NCBI GenBank assembly: GCA_030407085.1
Contig: CM059587.1
Span: 67,960,501 to 68,024,500, forward strand
Direction of reading: 5' to 3'
From: Trichopria drosophilae
Lineage: Eukaryota > Arthropoda > Insecta > Hymenoptera > Diapriidae
Length of the DNA: 64,000 nucleotides
Below the pieces are notes generated by a model that made no database searches, was not told the origin of the DNA, and saw nothing but the letters and a program-made list of their open reading frames with translations. Positions 32,281 through 45,000 of the stretch are shown piece after piece. The translations under genes and the position numbers were made by a program. How positions within the stretch are numbered: the first letter of the stretch is position 1; the number at the start of each line of letters is the position of its first letter.

Positions 32281-33159
32281 GGGATCGTTAATTAAGTCTT
32301 TACACTATTTAAGGAGGCAGAAAACGGAAATTCGAAAAATTCTATTTCCTGCTGGGCAGTAGCAATTTTTTTTGGACTTGATATTCACAGAAAATATTCG
32401 TAGTACTATCTAGATTGATAAACAAATTCAAGTTTGAGGGATCGCGATAGTTAATTAAGTCTTTACACTTATTAAGGAGGCAAAAAAAGGAAATTCGAAA
32501 AATTCTATTTCTTGCTGGGCAGTAGCAATTTTTTTGGGACTTGATATTCACAGAGAATATTCGTAATACTGTCTAGATTGATAAACAAATTCAAGTTTGA
32601 AGGATCGCGATAGTTAATTCAGTCTTTACACTAATTAAGGAGACCAAAAACGGAAATTCAAAAAATTCTACTTCCGCTGGGTAGTAGCAGTTTTTTTTGG
32701 ACTTGATATTCACAGAGAATATTCGCAATACTATCTAGATTGATAAACAAATTCTACTTTGAGGGATCGCGATCGTTAATTAAGTCTTTACACTTGTTAA
32801 GGAGGCAAAAAACGGAAATTCGAAAAATTCTATTTCTTGCTGGGCAGTAGCAATTTTTTTTGGACTTGATATTCGCAGAGAATATTCGTAATACTGTCTA
32901 GATTGATAAACAAATTCCAGTTTGAGGGATCGCGATAGTTAATTAAGTATTTACACTTATTAAGGAGGCCAAAAATGGAAATTCAAAAAATTCTACTTCC
33001 GCTAGGTAGTAGCAGTTTTTTTGGGACTGATATTCACAGAGAATATTCGCAATACTATCTAGATTGATAAACAAATTCAAGTTTGAGGGATCGCGATAGT
33101 TAATTAAGTCTTTACACTTATTAAGGAGGCAAAAAACGGAAATTCGAAAAATTCTATTT

Positions 33160-34440
33160 CTTGCTGGGCAGTAGCAATTTTTTTGGGACTTGATATTTAC
33201 AGAGAATATTCGTAATACTGTCTAGATTGATAAACAAATTCAACTTTGAGGGATCGCGATTGTTAATTAAGTTTATACACTGATTAAGCAGGCAAAAAAC
33301 GGAAATTCGAAAAATTCTATTTCCTGCTGTGCAGTAGCATTTTTTTTGGACTTGATATTCACAGAGAATATTCGTAGTACTATCTAGATTGATAAACAAA
33401 TTCAAGTTTGAGAGATCGCGATAGTTAATTAAGTCTTTACACTTATTAAGGAGGCCAAAAACGGAAATTCAAAAAATTCTACTTCCGCTGGGTAGTAGCA
33501 GTTTTTTTGGGACTTGATATTCACAGAGAATATTCGCAATACTATCTAGATTGATAAACAAATTCAAGTTTGAGGGATCGCGATCGTTAATTAAGTCTTT
33601 ACACTAAAGGAGGCAAAAAACGGAAATTCGAAAATTCTATTTCTTGCTGGGCAGTAGCAATTTTTTTGGGACTTGATATTCACAGAGAATATTCGTAATA
33701 CTGTCTAGATTGATAAACAAATTCAAGTTTGAGGGATCGCGATAGTTAATTAAGTATTTACACTTATTAAGGAGGCCAAAAACGGAAATTCAAAAAATTC
33801 TACTTCCGCTGGGTAGTAGCAGTTTTTTTGGGACTGATATTCACAGAGAATATTCGCAATACTATCTAGATTGATAAACAAATTCAAGTTTGAGGGATCG
33901 CGATAGTTAATTAAGTCTTTACACTTATTAAGGAGGCAAAAAACGGAAATTCGAAAAATTCTATTTCTTGCTGGGCAGTAGAATTTTTTTTGGAACTTGA
34001 TATTTACAGAGAATATTCGTAATACTGTCTAGATTGATAAACAAATTCAACTTTGAGGGATCGCGATTGTTAATTAAGTTTATACACTGATTAAGCAGGC
34101 AAAAAACGGAAATTCGAAAAATTCTATTTCCTGCTGTGCAGTAGCATTTTTTTTGGACTTGATATTCACAGAGAATATTCGTAGTACTATCTAGATTGAT
34201 AAACAAATTCAAGTTTGAGAGATCGCGATAGTTAATTAAGTCTTTACACTTATTAAGGAGGCCAAAAACGGAAATTCAAAAAATTCTACTTCCGCTGGGT
34301 AGTAGCAGTTTTTTTGGGACTTGATATTCACAGAGAATATTCGCAATACTATCTAGATTGATAAACAAATTCAAGTTTGAGGGATCGCGATCGTTAATTA
34401 AGTCTTTACACTAAAGGAGGCAACAAACGGAAATTCGAAA
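33160..34440 (+). repeat. Higher-order repeat, 807-bp (5-monomer) duplication
   Basis: The segment around 33160-33640 recurs at about 33967-34440, 807 bp downstream, including the same rare variants (GTTTATACACTGATTAAGCA followed by CTGTGCAGTAGCA, then AGTTTGAGAGATCGCGATAG). The same two-monomer signature recurs at 35891, 43291, 50225, 54594, 57174, 58792 and 62829. Confidence 0.8.
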
Positions 34441-37400
34441 ATTCTATTTCTTGCTGGGCAGTTGTAATTTTTTTGGGACTTGATATTCACAGAGAATATT
34501 CGTAATACTCTCTAGGTTGATAAACAAATTCAAGTTTGAGGGATCGCGATCGTTAATTAAGTCTTTACACTAAAGGAGGCAAAAAACGGAAATTCGAAAA
34601 TTCTATTTCTTGCTGGGCAGTAGCAATTTTTTTGGGACTTGATATTCACAGAGAATATTCGTAATACTCTCTAGATTGATAAACAAATTCAACTTTAAGG
34701 GATCGCGATTGTTAATTAAGTCTTTACACTGAGTAAGCAGGCAAAAACGGAATTTCGAAAAATTCTATTTCCTGCTGTGCAGTAGCATTTTTTTTGGACT
34801 TGATATTCACAGAGAATATTCGCAGTACTATCTAGATTGATAAACAAATTCAAGTTTGAGAGATCGCGATAGTTAATTAAGTCTTTACACTTATTAAGGA
34901 GGCCAAAAACGGAAATTCAAAAAATTCTACTTCCGCTGGGTAGTAGCAGTTTTTTTGGGACTTGATATTCACAGAGAATATTCGCAATACTATCTAGATT
35001 GATAAACAAATTCTACTTTGAGGGATCGCGATCGTTAATTAAGTCTTTACACTAAAGGAGGCAAAAAACGGAAATTCGAAAATTCTATTTCTTGCTGGGC
35101 AGTAGCAATTTTTTGGGGACTTGATTTTCACAGAGAATATTCGTAATACTGTCTAGATTGATAAACAAATTCAAGTTTGAAGGATCGCGATAGTTAATTC
35201 AGTCTTTACACTAATTAAGGAGACCAAAAACGGAAATTCAAAAAATTCTACTTCCGCTGGGTAGTAGCAGTTTTTTTGGGACTTGATATTCACAGAGAAT
35301 ATTCGCAATACTATCTAGATTGATAAACAAATTCAAGTTTGAGGGATCGCGATCGTTAATTAAGTCTTTACACTAAAGGAGGCAAAAAACGGAAATTCGA
35401 AAATTCTATTTCTTGCTGGGCAGTAGCAATTTTTTTGGGACTTGATATTCACAGAGAATATTCGTAATACTGTCTAGATTGATAAACAAATTCAAGTTTG
35501 AGGGATCGCGATAGTTAATTAAGTATTTACACTTATTAAGGAGGCCAAAAACGGAAATTCAAAAAATTCTACTTCCGCTGGGTAGTAGCAGTTTTTTTGG
35601 GACTGATATTCACAGAGAATATTCGCAATACTATCTAGATTGATAAACAAATTCAAGTTTGAGGGATCGCGATAGTTAATTAAGTATTTACACTTATTAA
35701 GGAGGCCAAAAACGGAAATTCAAAAAATTCTACTTCCGCTGGGTAGTAGCAGTTTTTTTGGGACTGATATTCACAGAGAATATTCGCAATACTATCTAGA
35801 TTGATAAACAAATTCAAGTTTGAGGGATCGCGATAGTTAATTAAGTCTTTACACTTATTAAGGAGGCAAAAAACGGAAATTCGAAAAATTCTATTTCTTG
35901 CTGGGCAGTAGCATTTTTTTTGGAACTTGATATTTACAGAGAATATTCGTAATACTGTCTAGATTGATAAACAAATTCAACTTTGAGGGATCGCGATTGT
36001 TAATTAAGTTTATACACTGATTAAGCAGGCAAAAAACGGAAATTCGAAAAATTCTATTTCCTGCTGTGCAGTAGCATTTTTTTTGGACTTGATATTCACA
36101 GAGAATATTCGTAGTACTATCTAGATTGATAAACAAATTCAAGTTTGAGAGATCGCGATAGTTAATTAAGTCTTTACACTTATTAAGGAGGCCAAAAACG
36201 GAAATTCAAAAAATTCTACTTCCGCTGGGTAGTAGCAGTTTTTTTGGGACTTGATATTCACAGAGAATATTCGCAATACTATCTAGATTGATAAACAAAT
36301 TCAAGTTTGAGGGATCGCGATCGTTAATTAAGTCTTTACACTAAAGGAGGCAAAAAACGGAAATTCGAAAATTCTATTTCTTGCTGGGCAGTAGCAATTT
36401 TTTTGGGACTTGATATTCACAGAGAATATTCGTAATACTCTCTAGATTGATAAACAAATTCAACTTTAAGGGATCGCGATTGTTAATTAAGTCTTTACAC
36501 TGAGTAAGCAGGCAAAAACGGAATTTCGAAAAATTCTATTTCCTGCTGTGCAGTAGCATTTTTTTTGGACTTGATATTCACAGAGAATATTCGCAGTACT
36601 ATCTAGATTGATAAACAAATTCAAGTTTGAGGGATCGCGATCGTTAATTAAGTCTTTACACTAAAGGAGGCAAAAAACGGAAATTCGAAAATTCTATTTC
36701 TTGCTGGGCAGTAGCAATTTTTTTGGGACTTGATATTCACAGAGAATATTCGTAATACTCTCTAGATTGATAAACAAATTCAAGTTTGAGGGATCGCGAT
36801 CGTTAATTAAGTCTTTACACTAAAGGAGGCAAAAAACGGAAATTCGAAAATTCTATTTCTTGCTGGGCAGTAGCAATTTTTTTGGGACTTGATATTCACA
36901 GAGAATATTCGTAATACTCTCTAGATTGATAAACAAATTCAACTTTAAGGGATCGCGATTGTTAATTAAGTCTTTACACTGAGTAAGCAGGCAAAAACGG
37001 AATTTCGAAAAATTCTACTTCCGCTGGGTAGTAGCAGTTTTTTTGGGACTTGATATTCACAGAGAATATTCGTAATACTCTCTAGATTGATAAACAAATT
37101 CAAGTTTGAGGGATCGCGATCGTTAATTAAGTCTTTACACTAAAGGAGGCAAAAAACGGAAATTCGAAAATTCTATTTCCTGCTGTGCAGTAGCATTTTT
37201 TTTGGACTTGATATTCACAGAGAATATTCGCAGTACTATCTAGATTGATAAACAAATTCAAGTTTGAGAGATCGCGATAGTTAATTAAGTCTTTACACTT
37301 ATTAAGGAGGCCAAAAACGGAAATTCAAAAAATTCTACTTCCGCTGGGTAGTAGCAGTTTTTTTGGGACTTGATATTCACAGAGAATATTCGCAATACTA

Positions 37401-39183
37401 TCTAGATTGATAAACAAATTCTACTTTGAGGGATCGCGATCGTTAATTAAGTCTTTACACTAAAGGAGGCAAAAAACGGAAATTCGAAAATTCTATTTCT
37501 TGCTGGGCAGTAGCAATTTTTTGGGGACTTGATTTTCACAGAGAATATTCGTAATACTGTCTAGATTGATAAACAAATTCAAGTTTGAAGGATCGCGATA
37601 GTTAATTCAGTCTTTACACTAATTAAGGAGACCAAAAACGGAAATTCAAAAAATTCTACTTCCGCTGGGTAGTAGCAGTTTTTTTGGGACTTGATATTCA
37701 CAGAGAATATTCGCAATACTATCTAGATTGATAAACAAATTCAAGTTTGAGGGATCGCGATCGTTAATTAAGTCTTTACACTAAAGGAGGCAAAAAACGG
37801 AAATTCGAAAATTCTATTTCTTGCTGGGCAGTAGCAATTTTTTTGGGACTTGATATTCACAGAGAATATTCGTAATACTCTCTAGATTGATAAACAAATT
37901 CAACTTTAAGGGATCGCGATTGTTAATTAAGTCTTTACACTGAGTAAGCAGGCAAAAACGGAATTTCGAAAAATTCTATTTCCTGCTGTGCAGTAGCATT
38001 TTTTTTGGACTTGATATTCACAGAGAATATTCGCAGTACTATCTAGATTGATAAACAAATTCAAGTTTGAGAGATCGCGATAGTTAATTAAGTCTTTACA
38101 CTTATTAAGGAGGCCAAAAACGGAAATTCAAAAAATTCTACTTCCGCTGGGTAGTAGCAGTTTTTTTGGGACTTGATATTCACAGAGAATATTCGCAATA
38201 CTATCTAGATTGATAAACAAATTCTACTTTGAGGGATCGCGATCGTTAATTAAGTCTTTACACTAAAGGAGGCAAAAAACGGAAATTCGAAAATTCTATT
38301 TCTTGCTGGGCAGTAGCAATTTTTTGGGGACTTGATTTTCACAGAGAATATTCGTAATACTGTCTAGATTGATAAACAAATTCAAGTTTGAGAGATCGCG
38401 ATAGTTAATTAAGTCTTTACACTTATTAAGGAGGCCAAAAACGGAAATTCAAAAAATTCTACTTCCGCTGGGTAGTAGCAGTTTTTTTGGGACTTGATAT
38501 TCACAGAGAATATTCGCAATACTATCTAGATTGATAAACAAATTCAAGTTTGAGGGATCGCGATCGTTAATTAAGTCTTTACACTAAAGGAGGCAAAAAA
38601 CGGAAATTCGAAAATTCTATTTCTTGCTGGGCAGTAGCAATTTTTTTGGGACTTGATATTCACAGAGAATATTCGTAATACTCTCTAGATTGATAAACAA
38701 ATTCAACTTTAAGGGATCGCGATTGTTAATTAAGTCTTTACACTGAGTAAGCAGGCAAAAACGGAATTTCGAAAAATTCTATTTCCTGCTGTGCAGTAGC
38801 ATTTTTTTTGGACTTGATATTCACAGAGAATATTCGCAGTACTATCTAGATTGATAAACAAATTCAAGTTTGAGGGATCGCGATCGTTAATTAAGTCTTT
38901 ACACTAAAGGAGGCAAAAAACGGAAATTCGAAAATTCTATTTCTTGCTGGGCAGTAGCAATTTTTTTGGGACTTGATATTCACAGAGAATATTCGTAATA
39001 CTCTCTAGATTGATAAACAAATTCAAGTTTGAGGGATCGCGATCGTTAATTAAGTCTTTACACTAAAGGAGGCAAAAAACGGAAATTCGAAAATTCTATT
39101 TCTTGCTGGGCAGTAGCAATTTTTTTGGGACTTGATATTCACAGAGAATATTCGTAATACTCTCTAGATTGATAAACAAATTC

Positions 39184-42085
39184 AACTTTAAGGGATCGCG
39201 ATTGTTAATTAAGTCTTTACACTGAGTAAGCAGGCAAAAACGGAATTTCGAAAAATTCTACTTCCTGCTGTGCAGTAGCATTTTTTTTGGACTTGATATT
39301 CACAGAGAATATTCGCAGTACTATCTAGATTGATAAACAAATTCAAGTTTGAGAGATCGCGATAGTTAATTAAGTCTTTACACTTATTAAGGAGGCCAAA
39401 AACGGAAATTCAAAAAATTCTACTTCCGCTGGGTAGTAGCAGTTTTTTTGGGACTTGATATTCACAGAGAATATTCGCAATACTATCTAGATTGATAAAC
39501 AAATTCTACTTTGAGGGATCGCGATCGTTAATTAAGTCTTTACACTAAAGGAGGCAAAAAACGGAAATTCGAAAATTCTATTTCTTGCTGGGCAGTAGCA
39601 ATTTTTTGGGGACTTGATTTTCACAGAGAATATTCGTAATACTGTCTAGATTGATAAACAAATTCAAGTTTGAAGGATCGCGATAGTTAATTCAGTCTTT
39701 ACACTAATTAAGGAGACCAAAAACGGAAATTCAAAAAATTCTACTTCCGCTGGGTAGTAGCAGTTTTTTTGGGACTTGATATTCACAGAGAATATTCGCA
39801 ATACTATCTAGATTGATAAACAAATTCAAGTTTGAGGGATCGCGATCGTTAATTAAGTCTTTACACTAAAGGAGGCAAAAAACGGAAATTCGAAAATTCT
39901 ATTTCTTGCTGGGCAGTAGCAATTTTTTTGGGACTTGATATTCACAGAGAATATTCGTAATACTCTCTAGATTGATAAACAAATTCAACTTTAAGGGATC
40001 GCGATTGTTAATTAAGTCTTTACACTGAGTAAGCAGGCAAAAACGGAATTTCGAAAAATTCTATTTCCTGCTGTGCAGTAGCATTTTTTTTGGACTTGAT
40101 ATTCACAGAGAATATTCGTAGTACTATCTACATTGATAAACAAATTCAAGTTTGAGGGATAGCGATAGTTAATAAAGTCTTTACACTTATTAAGGAGGCA
40201 AAAAACGGAAATTCGAAAAATTCTATTTCTTGCTGGGTAGTAGCAGTTTTTTTGGGACTTGATTTTCACAGAGAATATTCGCAATACTATCTAGATTGAT
40301 AAACAAATTCAAGTTTGAGGGATCGCGATCGTTAATTAAGTCTTTACACTTATTAAGGAGGCAAAAAACGGAAATTCGAAAATTCTATTTCCTGCTGTGC
40401 AGTAGCATTTTTTTTGGACTTGATATTCACAGAAAATATTCGTAGTACTATCTTGATTGATAAACAAATTCAAGTTTGATGGATCGCGATAGTTAATTAA
40501 GTCTTTACACTTGTTAAGGAGGCAAAAAACGGAAATTCGAAAAATTCTATTTCTTGCTGGGCAGTAGCAATTTTTTTTGGACTTGATATTCACAGAGAAT
40601 ATTCGTAATACTGTCTAGATTGATAAACAAATTCAAGTTTGAGGGATCGCGATAGTTAATTAAGTATTTACACTTATTAAGGAGGCCAAAAACGGAAATT
40701 CAAAAAATTCTACTTCCGCTGGGTAGTAGCAGTTTTTTTGGGACTGATATTCACAGAGAATATTCGCAATACTATCTAGATTGATAAACAAATTCAAGTT
40801 TGAGGGATCGCGATAGTTAATTAAGTCTTTACACTTATTAAGGAGGCAAAAAACGGAAATTCGAAAAATTCTATTTCCTGCTGTGCAGTAGCATTTTTTT
40901 TGGACTTGATATTCACAGAGAATATTCGTAGTACTATCTACATTGATAAACAAATTCAAGTTTAAGAGATCGCGATAGTTAATTAAGTCTTTACACTTAT
41001 TAAGGAGGCCAAAAACGGAAATTCAAAAAATTCTACTTCCGCTGGGTAGTAGCAGTTTTTTTGGGACTTGATATTCACAGAGAATATTCGCAATACTATC
41101 TAGATTGATAAACAAATTCTACTTTGAGGGATCGCGATCGTTAATTAAGTCTTTACACTAAAGGAGGCAAAAAACGGAAATTCGAAAAATTCTATTTCTT
41201 GCTGGGCAGTAGCAATTTTTTTGGGACTTGATATTCACAGAGAATATTCGTAATACTCTCTAGATTGATAAACAAATTCAACTTTAAGGGATCGCGATTG
41301 TTAATTAAGTCTTTACACTGAGTAAGCAGGCAAAAACGGAATTTCGAAAAATTCTATTTCCTGCTGTGCAGTAGCATTTTTTTTGGACTTGATATTCACA
41401 GAGAATATTCGCAGTACTATCTAGATTGATAAACAAATTCAAGTTTGAGAGATCGCGATAGTTAATTAAGTCTTTACACTTATTAAGGAGGCCAAAAACG
41501 GAAATTCAAAAAATTCTACTTCCGCTGGGTAGTAGCAGTTTTTTTGGGACTTGATATTCACAGAGAATATTCGCAATACTATCTAGATTGATAAACAAAT
41601 TCTACTTTGAGGGATCGCGATCGTTAATTAAGTCTTTACACTAAAGGAGGCAAAAAACGGAAATTCGAAAATTCTATTTCTTGCTGGGCAGTAGCAATTT
41701 TTTGGGGACTTGATTTTCACAGAGAATATTCGTAATACTGTCTAGATTGATAAACAAATTCAAGTTTGAAGGATCGCGATAGTTAATTCAGTCTTTACAC
41801 TAATTAAGGAGACCAAAAACGGAAATTCAAAAAATTCTACTTCCGCTGGGTAGTAGCAGTTTTTTTGGGACTTGATATTCACAGAGAATATTCGCAATAC
41901 TATCTAGATTGATAAACAAATTCAAGTTTGAGGGATCGCGATCGTTAATTACGTCTTTACACTAAAGGAGGCAAAAAACGGAAATTCGAAAATTCTATTT
42001 CTTGCTGGGCAGTAGCAATTTTTTTGGGACTTGATATTCACAGAGAATATTCGTAATACTCTCTAGATTGATAAACAAATTCAAC
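39184..42085 (+). repeat. Higher-order repeat, ~802-bp (5-monomer) units
   Basis: The marker AACTTTAAGGGATCGCGATT with CACTGAGTAAGCAGGC recurs at 39184, 39987, 41283 and 42085; the pairs 39184/39987 and 41283/42085 are 802-803 bp apart with the same five-monomer order (TTATTAAGGAGGCC, then GGGGACTTGATTTTC, then AATTAAGGAGACC, then CTCTCTAG types). Related copies begin at 34694 and 37904. Confidence 0.75.
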
Positions 42086-45000
42086 TTTAAGGGATCGCGA
42101 TTGTTAATTAAGTCTTTACACTGAGTAAGCAGGCAAAAACGGAATTTCGAAAAATTCTATTTCCTGCTGTGCAGTAGCATTTTTTTTGGACTTGATATTC
42201 ACAGAGAATATTCGTAGTACTATCTACATTGATAAACAAATTCAAGTTTGAGGGATAGCGATAGTTAATAAAGTCTTTACACTTATTAAGGAGGCCAAAA
42301 ACGGAAATTCGAAAAATTCTATTTCTTGCTGGGTAGTAGCAGTTTTTTTGGGACTTGATTTTCACAGAGAATATTCGCAATACTATCTAGATTGATAAAC
42401 AAATTCAAGTTTGAGGGATCGCGATCGTTAATTAAGTCTTTACACTTATTAAGGAGGCAAAAAACGGAAATTCGAAAATTCTATTTCCTGCTGTGCAGTA
42501 GCATTTTTTTTGGACTTGATATTCACAGAAAATATTCGTAGTACTATCTACATTGATAAACAAATTCAAGTTTGAGGGATAGCGATAGTTAATAAAGTCT
42601 TTACACTTATTAAGGAGGCAAAAAACGGAAATTCGAAAAATTCTATTTCTTGCTGGGTAGTAGCAGTTTTTTTGGGACTTGATTTTCACAGAGAATATTC
42701 GCAATACTATCTAGATTGATAAACAAATTCAAGTTTGAGGGATCGCGATCGTTAATTAAGTCTTTACACTTATTAAGGAGGCAAAAAACGGAAATTCGAA
42801 AATTCTATTTCCTGCTGTGCAGTAGCATTTTTTTTGGACTTGATATTCACAGAAAATATTCGTAGTACTATCTTGATTGATAAACAAATTCAAGTTTGAG
42901 GGATCGCGATAGTTAATTAAGTCTTTACACTTGTTAAGGAGGCAAAAAACGGAAATTCGAAAAATTCTATTTCTTGCTGGGCAGTAGCAATTTTTTTTGG
43001 ACTTGATATTCACAGAGAATATTCGTAATACTGTCTAGATTGATAAACAAATTCAAGTTTGAGGGATCGCGATAGTTAATTAAGTATTTACACTTATTAA
43101 GGAGGCCAAAAACGGAAATTCAAAAAATTCTACTTCCGCTGGGTAGTAGCAGTTTTTTTGGGACTGATATTCACAGAGAATATTCGCAATACTATCTAGA
43201 TTGATAAACAAATTCAAGTTTGAGAGATCGCGATAGTTAATTAAGTCTTTACACTTATTAAGGAGGCAAAAAACGGAAATTCGAAAAATTCTATTTCTTG
43301 CTGGGCAGTAGCAATTTTTTTGGGACTTGATATTTACAGAGAATATTCGTAATACTGTCTAGATTGATAAACAAATTCAACTTTGAGGGATCGCGATTGT
43401 TAATTAAGTTTATACACTGATTAAGCAGGCAAAAAACGGAAATTCGAAAAATTCTATTTCCTGCTGTGCAGTAGCATTTTTTTTGGACTTGATATTCACA
43501 GAGAATATTCGTAGTACTATCTAGATTGATAAACAAATTCAAGTTTGAGAGATCGCGATAGTTAATTAAGTCTTTACACTTATTAAGGATGCCAAAAACG
43601 GAAATTCAAAAAATTCTACTTCCGCTGGGTAGTAGCAGTTTTTTTGGGACTTGATATTCACAGAGAATATTCGTAGTACTATCTAGATTGATAAACAAAT
43701 TCAACTTTGAGGGATCGCGATCGTTAATTAAGTCTTTACACTAAAGGAGGCAAAAAACGGAAATTCGAAAATTCTATTTCCTGCTGTGCAATAGCATTTT
43801 CTTTGGACTTGATATTCACAGAGAATATTCGTAATACTATCTAGATTGATAAACAAATTCAAGTTTGAAGGATCGCGATAATTAATTAAGTCTTTACACT
43901 TATTAAGGAGGCAAAAAACGGAAATTCAAAAAATTCTACTTCCGCTGGGTAGTAGCAGTTTTTTTGGGACTTGATATTCACAGAGAATATTCGCAATACT
44001 ATCTAGATTGATAAACAAATTCTACTTTGAGGGATCGCGATCGTTAATTAAGTCTTTACACTTGTTAAGGAGGCAAAAAACGGAAATTCGAAAAATTCTA
44101 TTTCTTGCTGGGCAGTAGCAATTTTTTTTGGACTTGATATTCGCAGAGAATATTCGTAATACTGTCTAGATTGATAAACAAATTCAACCTTGAGGGATCG
44201 CGATTGTTAATTAAGTTTATACACTGATTAAGCAGGCAAAAAACGGAAATTCGAAAAATTCTATTTCCTGCTGTGCAGTAGCATTTTTTTTGGACTTGAT
44301 ATTCACAGAAAATATTCGTAGTACTATCTAGATTGATAAACAAATTCAAGTTTGAGGGATCGCGATAGTTAATTAAGTCTTTACACTTATTAAGGAGGCA
44401 AAAAAAGGAAATTCGAAAAATTCTATTTCTTGCTGGGCAGTAGCAATTTTTTGGGGACTTGATTTTCACAGAGAATATTCGTAATACTGTCTAGATTGAT
44501 AAACAAATTCAAGTTTGAAGGATCGCGATAGTTAATTCAGTCTTTACACTAATTAAGGAGGCCAAAAACGGAAATTCAAAAAATTCTACTTCCGCTGGGT
44601 AGTAGCAGTTTTTTTGGGACTTGATATTCACAGAGAATATTCGCAATGCTATCTAGATTGATAAACAAATTCAAGTTTGAGGGATCGCGATCGTTAATTA
44701 AGTCTTTACACTAAAGGAGGCAAAAAACGGAAATTCGAAAATTCTATTTCCTGCTGTGCAGTAGCATTTTCTTTGGACTTGATATTCACAGAGAATATTC
44801 GTAAGACTATCTAGATTGATAAACAAATTCAAGTTTGAAGGATCGCGATAGTTAATTCAGTCTTTACACTAATTAAGGAGACAAAAAACGGAAATTCGAA
44901 AAATTCTATTTCCTGCTGTGCAGTAGCATTTTCTTTGGACTTGATATTCACAGAGAATATTCGCAATACTATCTAGATTGATAAACAAATTCAAGTTTGA

